Of a DNA stretch of 64,000 nt, positions 33,448-43,211 are shown piece after piece. The notes beneath the pieces were generated by a model. The model made no database searches and had not been told where the DNA came from. It saw only the letters and a list, made by a program, of their open reading frames with translations. The translations under genes and the position numbers were made by a program. This DNA comes from Candidatus Chryseopegocella kryptomonas (GTDB lineage Bacteria > Bacteroidota > Ignavibacteria > Kryptoniales > Kryptoniaceae). The stretch is from contig NZ_CZVW01000002.1 of NCBI RefSeq assembly GCF_001536065.1, positions 1-64,000 of the forward strand, in the 5' to 3' direction. Within the stretch, counting starts at the first letter, position 1. Each line of letters opens with the position of its first letter.

Positions 33448-34653
33448 ATGCCTGTGTCAAATTTAATTCAAATTGATATTTTATTCAGGATACTGGATGC
33501 GATAGAAGATGGGGTTATTTTTATTGACCGTGATGGAAGGATTCTTTATATGAATAAGGCTGCTGAGCTTTACAGAGGGATAAAGAACGAGGAAAGGTTG
33601 GGAACATCAGTTCTTCAGTGTCATCCAGGGGCGGTTCATGAGAAGGTGCGTGAAGTTCTTGAGAATTTTAAAAATGGAGTTTGTGAGAGAAGGCATAAAA
33701 TTATTTACGCAAACGGAAAGTATTATGAGAATCTTTACAATGTCGTGAGAAGTGAGAATGGTGAATATCTGGGCATAGTTCTTGAAACAAGAGATATTAC
33801 TGATAAGTTTTTACTTGAAAGAAAGTTAAAACAATTAAATGAAGAGCTGGAGAGAAAAGTTCAAGAAAGAACCGAAGAGATAAAAAAAGCATACGAGCAA
33901 TTGCATAAGGCGCAGGAGTTTTTGATCCAAGCGGAAAAAATGACTTCAATTGGCAGGTTTGTTTCTGGTTTGGCTCATGAGATATATAATCCACTTGATG
34001 GGATACAGAATTGCATCAGAGCTGTGTTATCGGATTTGGATGATAAACAGCAGGTGCGTGAGTATTTAAATTTGGCGCTTGAGGGTTTATTCAAAATTGA
34101 ATTGCTTGTCAGGAGGTTACTTGATTATGCAAGACCACACATGTTTGAGAAGGAAGAGGTTAATGTAAATGATATAATAGATGAGGCACTTTCTATAACG
34201 CAGTTCAGAATAAAAGACATGAATATAGAGGTTATAAAGAATTTAAGCGATGAAGATTTAATAGTTGTTGGTGATGGGCATTATCTTGAACAGGTTTTTA
34301 CGAACATAATTTTGAATGCTATTGATGCAATGGAAGAGGGTGGAAAATTAGAAATAACATCCGCTGGTTCAGAGGAATGGATAGAAGTTAGCATAAAAGA
34401 TAATGGTTGTGGTATTCCTGAGGAAATAATGTCAAAGATATTTGAGCCGTTTTTCACGACGAAGAGATCTGGAACGGGGCTTGGTTTATATTTAAGTTAT
34501 AATGTTGTTGCTTCGCTTGGCGGGAGAATAGAGGTAAAGAGCAAAGTTGGAGAGGGAAGTGAATTCAAAGTCATATTGCCGAGAAAAATTGGGATTGAGA
34601 GTATGTATTATTCCAAGAAAGAAGTCAACGATTATGAAGGTTATAATAATTGA
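33448..34653 (+). CDS. PAS-domain sensor histidine kinase
   Basis: Protein of 401 residues, without membrane helices and so cytoplasmic. An N-terminal PAS domain (about 12-120) contains an unusual LQCHPGAVHEKV segment whose Cys/His could bind a cofactor. A coiled coil (about 122-160) links to HisKA with phospho-acceptor His177 in GLAHEIYNPLDG. HATPase_c shows the N box ILNAIDAMEEGG, G1 DNGCGIPEE and G2 GTGLGLYLSY. It overlaps the response-regulator gene by 20 bases. It probably senses an intracellular redox or nitrogen-oxide signal for the nearby respiratory genes (inference from context). AGAGGA precedes the ATG. Confidence 0.88.
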   Translation: MPVSNLIQIDILFRILDAIEDGVIFIDRDGRILYMNKAAELYRGIKNEERLGTSVLQCHPGAVHEKVREVLENFKNGVCERRHKIIYANGKYYENLYNVVRSENGEYLGIVLETRDITDKFLLERKLKQLNEELERKVQERTEEIKKAYEQLHKAQEFLIQAEKMTSIGRFVSGLAHEIYNPLDGIQNCIRAVLSDLDDKQQVREYLNLALEGLFKIELLVRRLLDYARPHMFEKEEVNVNDIIDEALSITQFRIKDMNIEVIKNLSDEDLIVVGDGHYLEQVFTNIILNAIDAMEEGGKLEITSAGSEEWIEVSIKDNGCGIPEEIMSKIFEPFFTTKRSGTGLGLYLSYNVVASLGGRIEVKSKVGEGSEFKVILPRKIGIESMYYSKKEVNDYEGYNN

Positions 34654-36037
34654 AGATGAGAAAATCAAAAGAATAACTCTCAGGGATGCATTAAGAAAAG
34701 AAGGTTATGATGTTGCAGATTTTGAGTCGCCGATTTTTGCATTGAATTACATAAAACAGTTCGGGGCAGATGTCGTAGTAACTGATATAAAATTGCCTGA
34801 GATGGACGGGATAGAAGTTTTAAAGTTAGTAAAGCAGGTTGATCCAGAGATAGTGGTTATAATGATGACAGCTTACGGCACGATAGAAAATGCAGTTGAA
34901 GCTATGAAGTTGGGTGCGTATGATTATATTACCAAGCCATTTTCATCGGAGAAACTAATAATGATATTGAAGAAGGTTGAGGCGTATAAAAAAGTTGTAA
35001 ATGAGAACAAAGAATTGAGAAGAAGGTTAGAGGAAAGATATTCATTTGCGAACATAATCGGAAGGTCAAAGTTAATGTTAGAAGTATATTCGCAAATAGA
35101 AATTGTCGCACAAACTGATGCGACTGTATTAATAATTGGTGAAAGTGGGACTGGTAAAGATTTGGTTGCGAATGCAATTCATCAATTAAGTTCAAGAAAG
35201 GACAAACCATTTGTAAAATTAAGTTGTGCTGCTTTGCCTGAATCATTGCTTGAAAGTGAGCTTTTCGGGCATGAGAAGGGAGCATTCACAGGGGCAATCA
35301 AAGAGAGAAAGGGACGGTTTGAGTGCGCAAACGGAGGGACTTTGTTTTTGGATGATGTTGATGATATACCGTTGGGTCTTCAGGTTAAGTTGTTGAATGT
35401 GATTCAGGAGAAAAAGTTTGAGAGGGTTGGGGGTAATGAGCCGATAAAGGTGGATGTGAGGTTGATTTGCGCAAGCAAGGTTGATTTATGGGAGCTTGTA
35501 AAGCAGGGGCGTTTCAGAGATGATTTGTATTACAGGATAAGTGTTATACCCATAAAGTTGCCCCCTTTGAGGGAAAGGAAAGAGGACATACCTTTGCTAA
35601 TTGAACATTTTTTGAAAAAATACGGGGGTGAAGGTTTGGAGATTACATCCGAGGCGATGGAAACATTGATTGATTACAGCTGGCCTGGGAATGTAAGACA
35701 ACTTGAGAATGTGATTCAAAGAATCATAATTTTATCTAAAGGTAGCAAAGTAACAAAGGAAATGTTGCCTTCCGAGATACTGACTGAGCATGGGGGAAAA
35801 GATATATATAGTTTCTGGGGAAAGGAAAGAATTGATCTTGAAAATTTATTAAGTGAAGTGGAGAGGCAGGCGCTGAGGTGGGCATTAGAAAAATCTATGG
35901 GCAATCAAACTAAAGCAGCTAAAATTTTGGGGATAAAGCGAACCACATTGCGGGAAAAGTTGAAAAAATACGGTTTAATTAAATTTAAAGGTGACGAAAA
36001 TTTGACAGAAGACAAAAAGTTGTCATCTCTAAACTAA
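34634..36037 (+). CDS. Sigma-54-dependent NtrC-type response regulator
   Basis: Protein of 467 residues from ATG 34634 ([13 protein letters not shown]), the true start of the receiver domain; the longer upstream frame is an artefact of overlap with the kinase gene. The receiver has Asp51 as phosphorylation site ([12 protein letters not shown]). The AAA+ domain has Walker [10 protein letters not shown] and the sigma-54 contact loop [16 protein letters not shown]-terminal Fis-type HTH follows ([20 protein letters not shown]). It is predicted to activate sigma-54 promoters. Two candidate sites flank it, at 33393 and 36100, suggesting autoregulation plus control of the porin-Nap genes. Confidence 0.93.
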   Translation: MKVIIIEDEKIKRITLRDALRKEGYDVADFESPIFALNYIKQFGADVVVTDIKLPEMDGIEVLKLVKQVDPEIVVIMMTAYGTIENAVEAMKLGAYDYITKPFSSEKLIMILKKVEAYKKVVNENKELRRRLEERYSFANIIGRSKLMLEVYSQIEIVAQTDATVLIIGESGTGKDLVANAIHQLSSRKDKPFVKLSCAALPESLLESELFGHEKGAFTGAIKERKGRFECANGGTLFLDDVDDIPLGLQVKLLNVIQEKKFERVGGNEPIKVDVRLICASKVDLWELVKQGRFRDDLYYRISVIPIKLPPLRERKEDIPLLIEHFLKKYGGEGLEITSEAMETLIDYSWPGNVRQLENVIQRIIILSKGSKVTKEMLPSEILTEHGGKDIYSFWGKERIDLENLLSEVERQALRWALEKSMGNQTKAAKILGIKRTTLREKLKKYGLIKFKGDENLTEDKKLSSLN

Positions 36038-36099
36038 AATTTTTCTCACATATCTAGCATTCTGGGGGAAATTATAGGGGTTGTAAAAGTTTCCTTGGC

Positions 36100-36114
36100 T
36101 GGCATAGAGTTTGA
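36100..36114 (+). promoter_or_regulatory. Sigma-54-like promoter of the porin/Nap gene cluster
   Basis: TGGCA (36100-36104) and TTGA (36111-36114) at sigma-54 spacing. The predicted start near 36126 leaves about a 40-base leader holding AAAAAAGG before ATG 36166. Confidence 0.55.
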
Positions 36115-36165
36115 ATTTAATTCAGAATGATGGCTAAAAATAAAAAACAAAAAAGGTTTGCAAAA

Positions 36166-37650
36166 ATGAACCTTAGAAGAATGCTTTTAATCGTTTCAGT
36201 GGTGTTGATGGGGTTGGGAGTTGTTTACTCTCAAATTAAAATTGCTGATAACTTGACATTAAAACTAAGCGGGACATTTAACACCTGGTTTCAGTATCAG
36301 CAAGATTTTTGGTTTGGGCGGGGGACATATAATGATGCTTATGTTGTTCAAATGTTAAGGTTCAGACCTGAAATTTCTTATAAGGATAATGTTAAGATAA
36401 TAACAAGATTTGATATGGCGCAGGGTTGGTGGGGTGTTGATAATGAACCACCAACCGGGAAAATAGTAAGCGTAAGAAGTGCAAGTTTGATGTATAATGG
36501 GAAAGATGTTCATTATTTGTTTCATGTTGATCAGGCATATGTGTGGTTTAAAATTCCTGCATTAAAGACATCGTTTTCAGTTGGGAGGATGCAATGGTTG
36601 GTTGGGAACAGGATTTTGATTGATAATAATTATGATGGTGTACAGGCAGATATAAGCATAGGTAATGATGTGTTAAAGCTTGGATGGGCGAAAGTTAATG
36701 AAGGGGTTGATGCATTAAGTGATGCAGACAGCATTGCTTCTGATTTCAGAGGGAGTTGGGACGCAAGGGATGCGGACTTGTATCTTGCTAATTATTCAAC
36801 AAGTTTAAAGTTTGCAAGCACAAAACTTGATATTTACGCTTTTTATTACATTGACAGGTCAATTAGAGATGGAAATGCTTATATTCCGAATTTATTGGAT
36901 TATAAGAAGGTGAGGTTTTCTCCTCAAATAACAAATCTTGCAGGTTTTGGTATCTCAGGAAGTTCAAAACTTAGCAAATTCTCATTTATGTATGAAGTAA
37001 ATTATTTGCGTGGAAAGGATAAAATTAATAACACAAGTTATGGTCCAACCTTAGATGTAGACATAAACAATGGTGACCTTGATGGTGGAAACATTTATTT
37101 GAAGGGTGAGTATGCAATGAGTGATAAAATTAAGCCAGGTTTTGTCATAGGTGTTGGTTCTGGGGATGGTGATGGACCTTGGGGAGGAAAGGGAAATGTT
37201 ACAAAGTTAAGAACCGCTGGGTTCTTTTTCATAACAGAGATCTGGGAAGACTCAATAATGCCGGATGAAGAGGGTATAACACCTCAAGGGCTTGGAGCTC
37301 CTAATGTGAGAGGATATAGGGAACTTGAAAATACGATAATAGGTCAGGTTAATTTAACATATAATCCGCTGCCAAATTTGAGTTTATTTGGTTCGTTCTC
37401 ATACATAAGAGCAAACAAGCCAATTTATGCTTGGGATGCAAATGGTCCAAAGCCAAATCTTTCAGCGAAGGATTTAGGTTGGGAAATTGATTTCAAGGGT
37501 GATTATAAGCTTCATGATGGAAAGGTTATCTTAACATTAAGGGGAGGTTATTTCAAACCTGGTAAAGCAGCTGGGTATTTGATTAATGGGACAGATGAGT
37601 ATAAAAAAGCTGCATGGGAATTAAAAGGGGAGGTTTGGTTTAATTTCTAA
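36166..37650 (+). CDS. Outer-membrane beta-barrel porin
   Basis: Protein of 494 residues with signal peptide MNLRRMLLIVSVVLMGLGVV ending YSQ. ATG 36166 was chosen because it follows AAAAAAGG at good spacing and lies downstream of the predicted sigma-54 start; the ATG pair at 36127/36130 lies at or next to that start. The mature chain shows many amphipathic beta strands and Gly/Asp-rich loops and ends in an aromatic residue (GEVWFNF), a barrel signature. It probably brings anions or other small solutes, possibly nitrate, to the periplasmic enzymes encoded next. The exact porin family is not certain. Confidence 0.8.
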   Translation: MNLRRMLLIVSVVLMGLGVVYSQIKIADNLTLKLSGTFNTWFQYQQDFWFGRGTYNDAYVVQMLRFRPEISYKDNVKIITRFDMAQGWWGVDNEPPTGKIVSVRSASLMYNGKDVHYLFHVDQAYVWFKIPALKTSFSVGRMQWLVGNRILIDNNYDGVQADISIGNDVLKLGWAKVNEGVDALSDADSIASDFRGSWDARDADLYLANYSTSLKFASTKLDIYAFYYIDRSIRDGNAYIPNLLDYKKVRFSPQITNLAGFGISGSSKLSKFSFMYEVNYLRGKDKINNTSYGPTLDVDINNGDLDGGNIYLKGEYAMSDKIKPGFVIGVGSGDGDGPWGGKGNVTKLRTAGFFFITEIWEDSIMPDEEGITPQGLGAPNVRGYRELENTIIGQVNLTYNPLPNLSLFGSFSYIRANKPIYAWDANGPKPNLSAKDLGWEIDFKGDYKLHDGKVILTLRGGYFKPGKAAGYLINGTDEYKKAAWELKGEVWFNF

Positions 37651-37664
37651 ATTTTAAAGTTAAG

Positions 37665-37685
37665 CCCCCGGCAATTTGCCGGGGG
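37665..37685 (+). terminator. Hairpin between the porin and downstream respiratory genes
   Basis: An 8-bp stem CCCCCGGC / GCCGGGGG with an AATTT loop and only TT after it. It may lower but not abolish read-through, or protect the porin mRNA. Confidence 0.6.
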
Positions 37686-37716
37686 TTAATGAAAAATAAA
37701 AACAGGGAAGAGAAAT

Positions 37717-38250
37717 ATGAGGAAAATTTTAAATTTGCTCTTTATGCTTTGTGTAATCGGGCTGTTTATTTTGAGTTTTTCAAATCAAGAAATCAGGTCA
37801 CATTCAAATGGTGCACCTTCACTGGAGTGTGATGAGTGTCATTCTGGGGCAGAGAATGAAGAGGTAAAAATTTTGATCAGTGGATTGCCAGACAATTATA
37901 TACCAAATAAGCGATATGAGATCAAGTTAAAAATTGAGAGTGGACTTATCAGCGAGGGTGAATATCAGGGTGGATTTGGATTAACTGTTTCTGGCGGGAA
38001 AGTCGTGGTTATTGATAGGAAGAATACGCAAGTTTCGGAAGGTTATCTAACGCATACGGTAGATGGTTCCAGGTTAAGGGAGTGGAAGTTTGGCTGGATA
38101 GCGCCTGCTTCAGGTGAAGTTGAGTTTTCAATTATGGGTGTTGCAGCAAATGGTGATTATTCTCCGAGTGGGGATGCTATAGGAGTTGAGACGGTGAAAA
38201 TCAAGCCAATTGAAAAAAGAGGAAAAAATAAAGGAGGGAAAGTAATATGA
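37717..38250 (+). CDS. Exported mono-heme protein with Reelin-like/anchor-V type domain
   Basis: Protein of 177 residues with a signal or anchor helix (ILNLLFMLCVIGLFILSF). Directly after it is one c-heme motif in LECDECHSGA. The rest is a beta-rich domain (YEIKLKIESGLISEGEYQGG, GFGLTVSGGKVVVID) of the kind labelled choice-of-anchor V or Reelin-like in Bacteroidota. The stop overlaps the NapA-like ATG by 4 bases (ATGA), so the two are coupled. It may replace NapB as an electron carrier to the molybdoenzyme, but a single heme makes this uncertain. Confidence 0.68.
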   Translation: MRKILNLLFMLCVIGLFILSFSNQEIRSHSNGAPSLECDECHSGAENEEVKILISGLPDNYIPNKRYEIKLKIESGLISEGEYQGGFGLTVSGGKVVVIDRKNTQVSEGYLTHTVDGSRLREWKFGWIAPASGEVEFSIMGVAANGDYSPSGDAIGVETVKIKPIEKRGKNKGGKVI

Positions 38251-41200
38251 GGATAACAAGAAGAGATTTTTTAAAGTTAAGTGCAATAAGCACAGCTGCA
38301 ATAGCAGCGGAGATTTACTTGCCTGACAAATTATTTACACAAGCAAAGAATGTAAAAACGATTCCGGTTGGACCGTGCAGATATTGTGCTATTGGGTGTA
38401 CAACTTTAGCAGAGTGTGAAGTTGATGATAAGGGTAAGGTTATCAAAGTTCTTGCAATAAAAGGTGATAAAAATAGCAGTGTTAATCGTGGGGTTTTGTG
38501 CACAAAGGCGTTCTATTTGCACAAGGCGCTTGAGTATCCCAACAGACCTATAAATCCGATGATAAGAAAAGAGTGGATAAATCCGAACACAGGGAAGCCG
38601 GATTTAATGAATTCACCGCGAGTGTTGCAGGGTAAGACGACCAAAGACGCTGAGGGTTTAAGACCTTCAGATGTAGATTTGAAGGAAAATTTCGTTGAGA
38701 TAAGCTGGGAAGATGCGATAGAATTTGTTGCAAGCGCCGTTGAAAAAGCAGTTAAAGAACACGGCAAATTTAGCGTTGCTTATTACGGAAGTGGTCAACT
38801 TGGAACAGAAGAAACACATGTGATGAACAAGACGCTTAAAGGTGGAGGGATGTTGGCAAATAATTCTATTGAAGGACAGCCAAGAACATGTATGGCAAGT
38901 GCTGTGGTTGGTTATCTTTATGCCTTTGGCAAGGATGAACCGTATGGAAGTTTGGATGATATAGATGTGCCCGATCCAGATTATAAGAAACATGCGGATA
39001 CATTTTTTATCATTGGTGGAAATATAGCCGAAGCTCATCCAATCATATTTAATCGGATCGCTGCGTTAAAGAGCAGAGAACCGGAGAAGATAAAAGTAAT
39101 TTTAGCAGATCCGAGGAAAACAAGATCTGGAGTTGTTGCTGATCTTTGGTTGCCGGTTGCAAGTGGGCGTGATGTGGCTTTGATAAACAGTATGGCTTAT
39201 GTTATAGCATTTGAATTGGATGGTGCTAAGTATGATATTGAAAAAGGAGAGGTAAGTGCAAATTGGAAATACCTTGACAGAAAATTTATTTACAGGCATG
39301 TTAGCTTTGGCATCCATGAGGATGTTAAGAAGCTTTGGATAAAGACAGAATATGGTGGAACCAGGGGCAGTGTTTGGGATTTATCTTATACAAATACACC
39401 GAGGTCAGTATATCCAGATCCAAAGAAGAAATATAATTCAGAAAGCGAGATAGAAAAAGACCTTTGGAAAGGATTTGCGATATTTTTGAGATTTTTAGAG
39501 GATTACAAACCGGAGAAGGTTGCGGAGGCGATTTTTGAAGGTGAAACTCCATTGATATATGATAGAGTTAGCAAGACATGGAAAAAAATAAGCGGGGCTG
39601 AGGCGATAAGAATAGCTGCCAAGTGGTTTGCTGATGGTTATGTTGTTACTTGCTGGACTATGGGTATAAATCAGAAACTGCAAGGGAGCTGGGCAAACGC
39701 ATCACTTCATATGTTGCATTTGATAACGGGCAAAGTATGTAAGCCAGGTCGTCAATCTTTTAGTTTCACAGGTCAACCAAACGCTTGTGGTGGAATTCGC
39801 TCTCCGGGTGCTTTGTGTCATGCTTTGCCTTATGGTCGTCTGGTTGCAAATCCAATTCATAGAAGTGCAGTTGAAACAATATGGAGAAATCGCTTAAAAG
39901 AGTATTTGAAAAAGAAAGGATATTCAGATGATAAGATTGAAGAGGAGGCGAAAAAGATATCAATCCATCCGATCCCAGGACCTCACACTGTTGAAATGTT
40001 CAGGAGATACGGAGCAGGACAGATAAAGGTGATGTTTATTTCAACTGTTAACCCTGGACAGAGTTTGCCATACGCCTATCCATATAGGTTAGCCTGTGCT
40101 GGAGCAAATAAGGGCGAACCATGGCCGATAACTGTTGTGCTTGAAGCATTTCCAACTTCTTCTACACTTGTTGCAGATATAGTTTTGCCAGCCTCAAGTT
40201 GGTATGAGAAAGAGTTTATTTTTGGGAATCTTGAAAGAAGATATCAGCTTGTTAAACAAGTTATAAGATCAAAAGGGCAAGCAATCCCTGATTCGGTGAT
40301 ATTCGCTATGATTATGAGAAAACTTGAAGAAAAAGGGATTGTGCCAAAAGGACATATTTCTCAATTCTGGCCTGTTGATTATGATGAAAAAGAATGGCTG
40401 AGAAGAACTGTGGCTGAGGCTAAAGAACCAGAGTGGATAAGGAAATTTACAGCAAATATATGGGATGAATTGAGAGAACTTTCAAAGGGGACTGGCTACG
40501 ATTTTTCAGGTATGAAGAAGGAGATGTTAATTGAAAGAAACTGGGGTTATAGGATACCTCTGCCGACGGAATTTCACGGTGATAATGATATTAAGCAAAG
40601 ATATATAAAATATGAATCAAGAATTCAATATGCATATCCGTATGATCCGATAGTTGATTTGAGGACGAAGACATATCTTGGTAATCTTGCGAAATTTAAT
40701 CCTGTGTATGCAAAGTGGATAGAGAATAATCTTGAAGAGGAGAAGAAAGATTATGAATATCACAAAGCGAATAATGTGCCAGAGGGTTGGTATGTTAGTT
40801 TTTACCACTCAAATGCTTTCATTCATGGAATGGTTGATGATCCAAGTGATCCAAATAAGAAGATATTTGTTATTGACGGCAGAGCAATAGCTTGGGCAAA
40901 TCCGTGGTGGGCTTGCAAGTGGGATGGGAAGAATTTTGTTAAGTATAAAACAGTTGAAATAATTGAGCGTAAGTTCAACACGAAGAAGGTTGAAGTCAAT
41001 TCTGCTGCACCTTATGATGAAGTTGCAAAATACACAGTTAATGTAGTTGGAGATCCGGATAAAGATTTAGTAGCGCTTAAATTAATAGCTTTGAGTCCGG
41101 GTGAATTCCCCGGCTTGAAGTGTGCATACAAGAAGGGTGATGGAAGTGAATTAGTTATATATGACACGACAGAATATAAGTATGGAGCTACCACCGGTAG

Positions 41201-41585
41201 GGTTCTTGAACATTGGCATTCTGGAAGTATGACAGGCAGAGTTGCAGAGTTAGAAAGAGCGATTCCAAGTGCATATGTTGAAATTAATTCAGAGTTAGCA
41301 AAAGAGTTGGGCATCAAAGACGGGGATTATGTTATAGTTGAGACATTGCGAGGGAAGATTGAATTAAAAGCAAAAGTTCTTGATGTTATGAAGGCAACCG
41401 GTGGACCAAGAAAAGATTTCTTATTCATACCTTGGTTTGATGAAAAGAAATTGATAAATATGATAATGCCTGATAGATTTGATCCGTTTAGTTTTCAACC
41501 AGATTACAAGATTTTTGCCGTTAAAGTTTATAAAGGGACATTAAAGATTAAACAGGCAGTCCCTAATAAACCTGTCAAAATTTGA
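38247..41585 (+). CDS. NapA-like periplasmic molybdopterin oxidoreductase, putative nitrate reductase
   Basis: Protein of 1112 residues. A Tat signal (ITRRDFLKLSAIS) directs it to the periplasm in folded form. The 4Fe-4S site is CRYCAIGC plus Cys in VNRGVLCTK. The Mo ligand is Cys215 in RTCMASAVVGYLYAFGKDEP, which matches the NapA block RHCMASAVVGFM. It is much longer than usual NapA (about 830), with extra segments in the second half. A molydopterin-binding C-terminal domain is seen at EINSELAKELGIKDGDYVIV. The neighbours NapG, NapH and NapD support nitrate reduction. Other oxyanions cannot be excluded. GGAGGGAAAG precedes the ATG. Confidence 0.82.
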   Translation: MRITRRDFLKLSAISTAAIAAEIYLPDKLFTQAKNVKTIPVGPCRYCAIGCTTLAECEVDDKGKVIKVLAIKGDKNSSVNRGVLCTKAFYLHKALEYPNRPINPMIRKEWINPNTGKPDLMNSPRVLQGKTTKDAEGLRPSDVDLKENFVEISWEDAIEFVASAVEKAVKEHGKFSVAYYGSGQLGTEETHVMNKTLKGGGMLANNSIEGQPRTCMASAVVGYLYAFGKDEPYGSLDDIDVPDPDYKKHADTFFIIGGNIAEAHPIIFNRIAALKSREPEKIKVILADPRKTRSGVVADLWLPVASGRDVALINSMAYVIAFELDGAKYDIEKGEVSANWKYLDRKFIYRHVSFGIHEDVKKLWIKTEYGGTRGSVWDLSYTNTPRSVYPDPKKKYNSESEIEKDLWKGFAIFLRFLEDYKPEKVAEAIFEGETPLIYDRVSKTWKKISGAEAIRIAAKWFADGYVVTCWTMGINQKLQGSWANASLHMLHLITGKVCKPGRQSFSFTGQPNACGGIRSPGALCHALPYGRLVANPIHRSAVETIWRNRLKEYLKKKGYSDDKIEEEAKKISIHPIPGPHTVEMFRRYGAGQIKVMFISTVNPGQSLPYAYPYRLACAGANKGEPWPITVVLEAFPTSSTLVADIVLPASSWYEKEFIFGNLERRYQLVKQVIRSKGQAIPDSVIFAMIMRKLEEKGIVPKGHISQFWPVDYDEKEWLRRTVAEAKEPEWIRKFTANIWDELRELSKGTGYDFSGMKKEMLIERNWGYRIPLPTEFHGDNDIKQRYIKYESRIQYAYPYDPIVDLRTKTYLGNLAKFNPVYAKWIENNLEEEKKDYEYHKANNVPEGWYVSFYHSNAFIHGMVDDPSDPNKKIFVIDGRAIAWANPWWACKWDGKNFVKYKTVEIIERKFNTKKVEVNSAAPYDEVAKYTVNVVGDPDKDLVALKLIALSPGEFPGLKCAYKKGDGSELVIYDTTEYKYGATTGRVLEHWHSGSMTGRVAELERAIPSAYVEINSELAKELGIKDGDYVIVETLRGKIELKAKVLDVMKATGGPRKDFLFIPWFDEKKLINMIMPDRFDPFSFQPDYKIFAVKVYKGTLKIKQAVPNKPVKI

Positions 41586-42334
41586 TGCGACGAAGGAATT
41601 TTCTAAAAATTGTATTCTACTCGCTTGGTTTAATTGCGTTCTCTGGCATAGGTCTAAGTTTCAGGGCTGGGAGGGGAAAAAACACAGTTCTTCCCAGCCC
41701 TCTTGGCGAATTTACAGAGGATGGTTTGATACATCCGCCAGGCGCTGTTGATGATTTTGTTTCAAAATGTATAAGTTGCGGTGTTTGCGGTGATGTTTGC
41801 CGGCAACTTGGTTATAGCGCTATAAGATTTACAGGGTTAAAAAATTCACAAAGTTCGGGTGTCCCAATTGTTGATGATATGAGAGATCACCCGTGCACAC
41901 TTTGTATGGAATGTACAAAGGTTTGTCCAACAGGTGCGTTGATTGAGGTTCCAAAGGAAAAAGTGAGAATGGGAATTGCTTTGATAGATTTTTCACTTTG
42001 CCTTGGTTGGAATGGGGATGTATGCCTATCGTGCAGTAAAGCTTGTCCGCTGGGAATGAAAGTATTTGAGTTTTATAACAGCGAGTGGGGAAACCAGCCG
42101 TATATAAACGAAAACTGCACTGGTTGCGGATATTGTGTTAAGTTTTGTCCAGTCGGTGGCTCGGCTATAAGAGTTTTTGACTTAAATTCTTACAAACGAT
42201 TGAAAGATAGATACATTCAATGGTTTAAATCAATTTTAACTATGAGTGATGATGAAAGATATGATCTTGTCTACACGCAAAATTTACCCAAAATACTTGA
42301 AAGAGGAAAAGAATTTGAAAGGGAATATCAATAA
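41585..42334 (+). CDS. napG: NapG-like ferredoxin-type electron transfer protein
   Basis: Protein of 249 residues. A Tat motif (RRRNFLKIVF) and a hydrophobic helix open it. Four clusters of cysteines follow, each of the CxxCxxC...C type (CISCGVCGDVC, CTLCMECTKVCP, CLSCSKACP, CTGCGYCVKFCP), fitting four 4Fe-4S centres as in NapG. It passes electrons from the NapH quinol site towards the periplasmic reductase. The ATG overlaps the preceding stop (TGATG), so translation is coupled to the molybdoenzyme. Confidence 0.86.
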   Translation: MRRRNFLKIVFYSLGLIAFSGIGLSFRAGRGKNTVLPSPLGEFTEDGLIHPPGAVDDFVSKCISCGVCGDVCRQLGYSAIRFTGLKNSQSSGVPIVDDMRDHPCTLCMECTKVCPTGALIEVPKEKVRMGIALIDFSLCLGWNGDVCLSCSKACPLGMKVFEFYNSEWGNQPYINENCTGCGYCVKFCPVGGSAIRVFDLNSYKRLKDRYIQWFKSILTMSDDERYDLVYTQNLPKILERGKEFEREYQ

Positions 42335-43196
42335 GATTTTCAAGTTCAGGCACGTTGTCATGTTTTCCATATTTGCGGTATTTATGTTACAATTTTTGGG
42401 TGTGAAGATACTCGTGGGTAGTTTAACTGGCTCTGTTTTGTTGTATAAAATCAGTTTGATTGACCTGTATGCTTTTTTTGAGGTGATATTAGCATCAAAA
42501 AAATTAACGATGGTTTTAGTATTATCCGTTTTGCCAGTTGTTGTGATTTACCTTATTTTTGGCAGAGCATTTTGTGGCTGGGTATGTCCTTTTGATTTTT
42601 TGTTCAAACTCGTTGATAAGCTTAAAAATGGATATGCAAGGTTGAAATGGAAAGGAAATGGAAGTTATGTAAAAAAGCAAAATTTAATCAGCTGGGCATT
42701 CATAATTTCAATGTTACTGTTATCTTTGGCACTTGGCATCCCCGTTTTTTCAAGATATATATCTCAAAATACGAATTTATTCAGATTCATCGGCGAATTG
42801 ATTAATGTTATGAAAGGATTACCGGTTAATTTCGGTGTAATGATTTTTTCTGCGTCTTTGATTTTACTGCTTTTGGTTTTTGAATTTTTCTTTCCAAGGC
42901 AATGGTGTAGGAATTTTTGTCCCGTCGGGAGAGCATATGGATTGTTAAACAAAGTAAGTTTAATAAGGCTAAGTTTTGAAAATATGGATTTATGCAAAGA
43001 ATGCTTTGTTTGCGATTTAAAATGCTATATGGGCGTTCCATTAAAAGAGTTTATTGAATCAAGAAAGAAAGGTGAAGCAGGGTTATCAGGTAAATTTATA
43101 AACTGCATTTATTGTGGTGAGTGTATTTTGAGCTGTCAGAAGGTTCAATCAGGTGGAGGCAATATAAGAGTTAAATTTTTTAATGCAAAAAAATAA
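42315..43196 (+). CDS. napH: NapH-like membrane quinol dehydrogenase
   Basis: About 293 residues from a TTG at 42315 that follows GAGG at good spacing. The longer frame from 42246 would overlap napG by 89 bases and adds a non-membrane tail. There are four or five membrane helices, the cytoplasmic-type motif FCGWVCP and its partner WCRNFCPVGRAYG (CxxxCP), and two C-terminal 4Fe-4S sites (CKECFVCDLKC, CIYCGECILSC). NapH oxidises quinol and feeds NapG. Length agrees with the family (about 285). Confidence 0.85.
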   Translation: MKGNINKIFKFRHVVMFSIFAVFMLQFLGVKILVGSLTGSVLLYKISLIDLYAFFEVILASKKLTMVLVLSVLPVVVIYLIFGRAFCGWVCPFDFLFKLVDKLKNGYARLKWKGNGSYVKKQNLISWAFIISMLLLSLALGIPVFSRYISQNTNLFRFIGELINVMKGLPVNFGVMIFSASLILLLLVFEFFFPRQWCRNFCPVGRAYGLLNKVSLIRLSFENMDLCKECFVCDLKCYMGVPLKEFIESRKKGEAGLSGKFINCIYCGECILSCQKVQSGGGNIRVKFFNAKK

Positions 43197-43211
43197 ACAA
43201 GGGTTAAAGCG

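Noticed and set aside
34547-34633. Longer N-terminus for the response regulator.
   Set aside because: Those residues are the kinase gene read in another frame; receiver domains start at MKVIIIEDE.
36003-36025. TGACA...TGTCA inverted repeat as a possible regulator site before the sigma-54-like promoter.
   Set aside because: It lies inside the regulator coding end, the half-sites are only 5 bases, and no matching pair stands before the kinase promoter.
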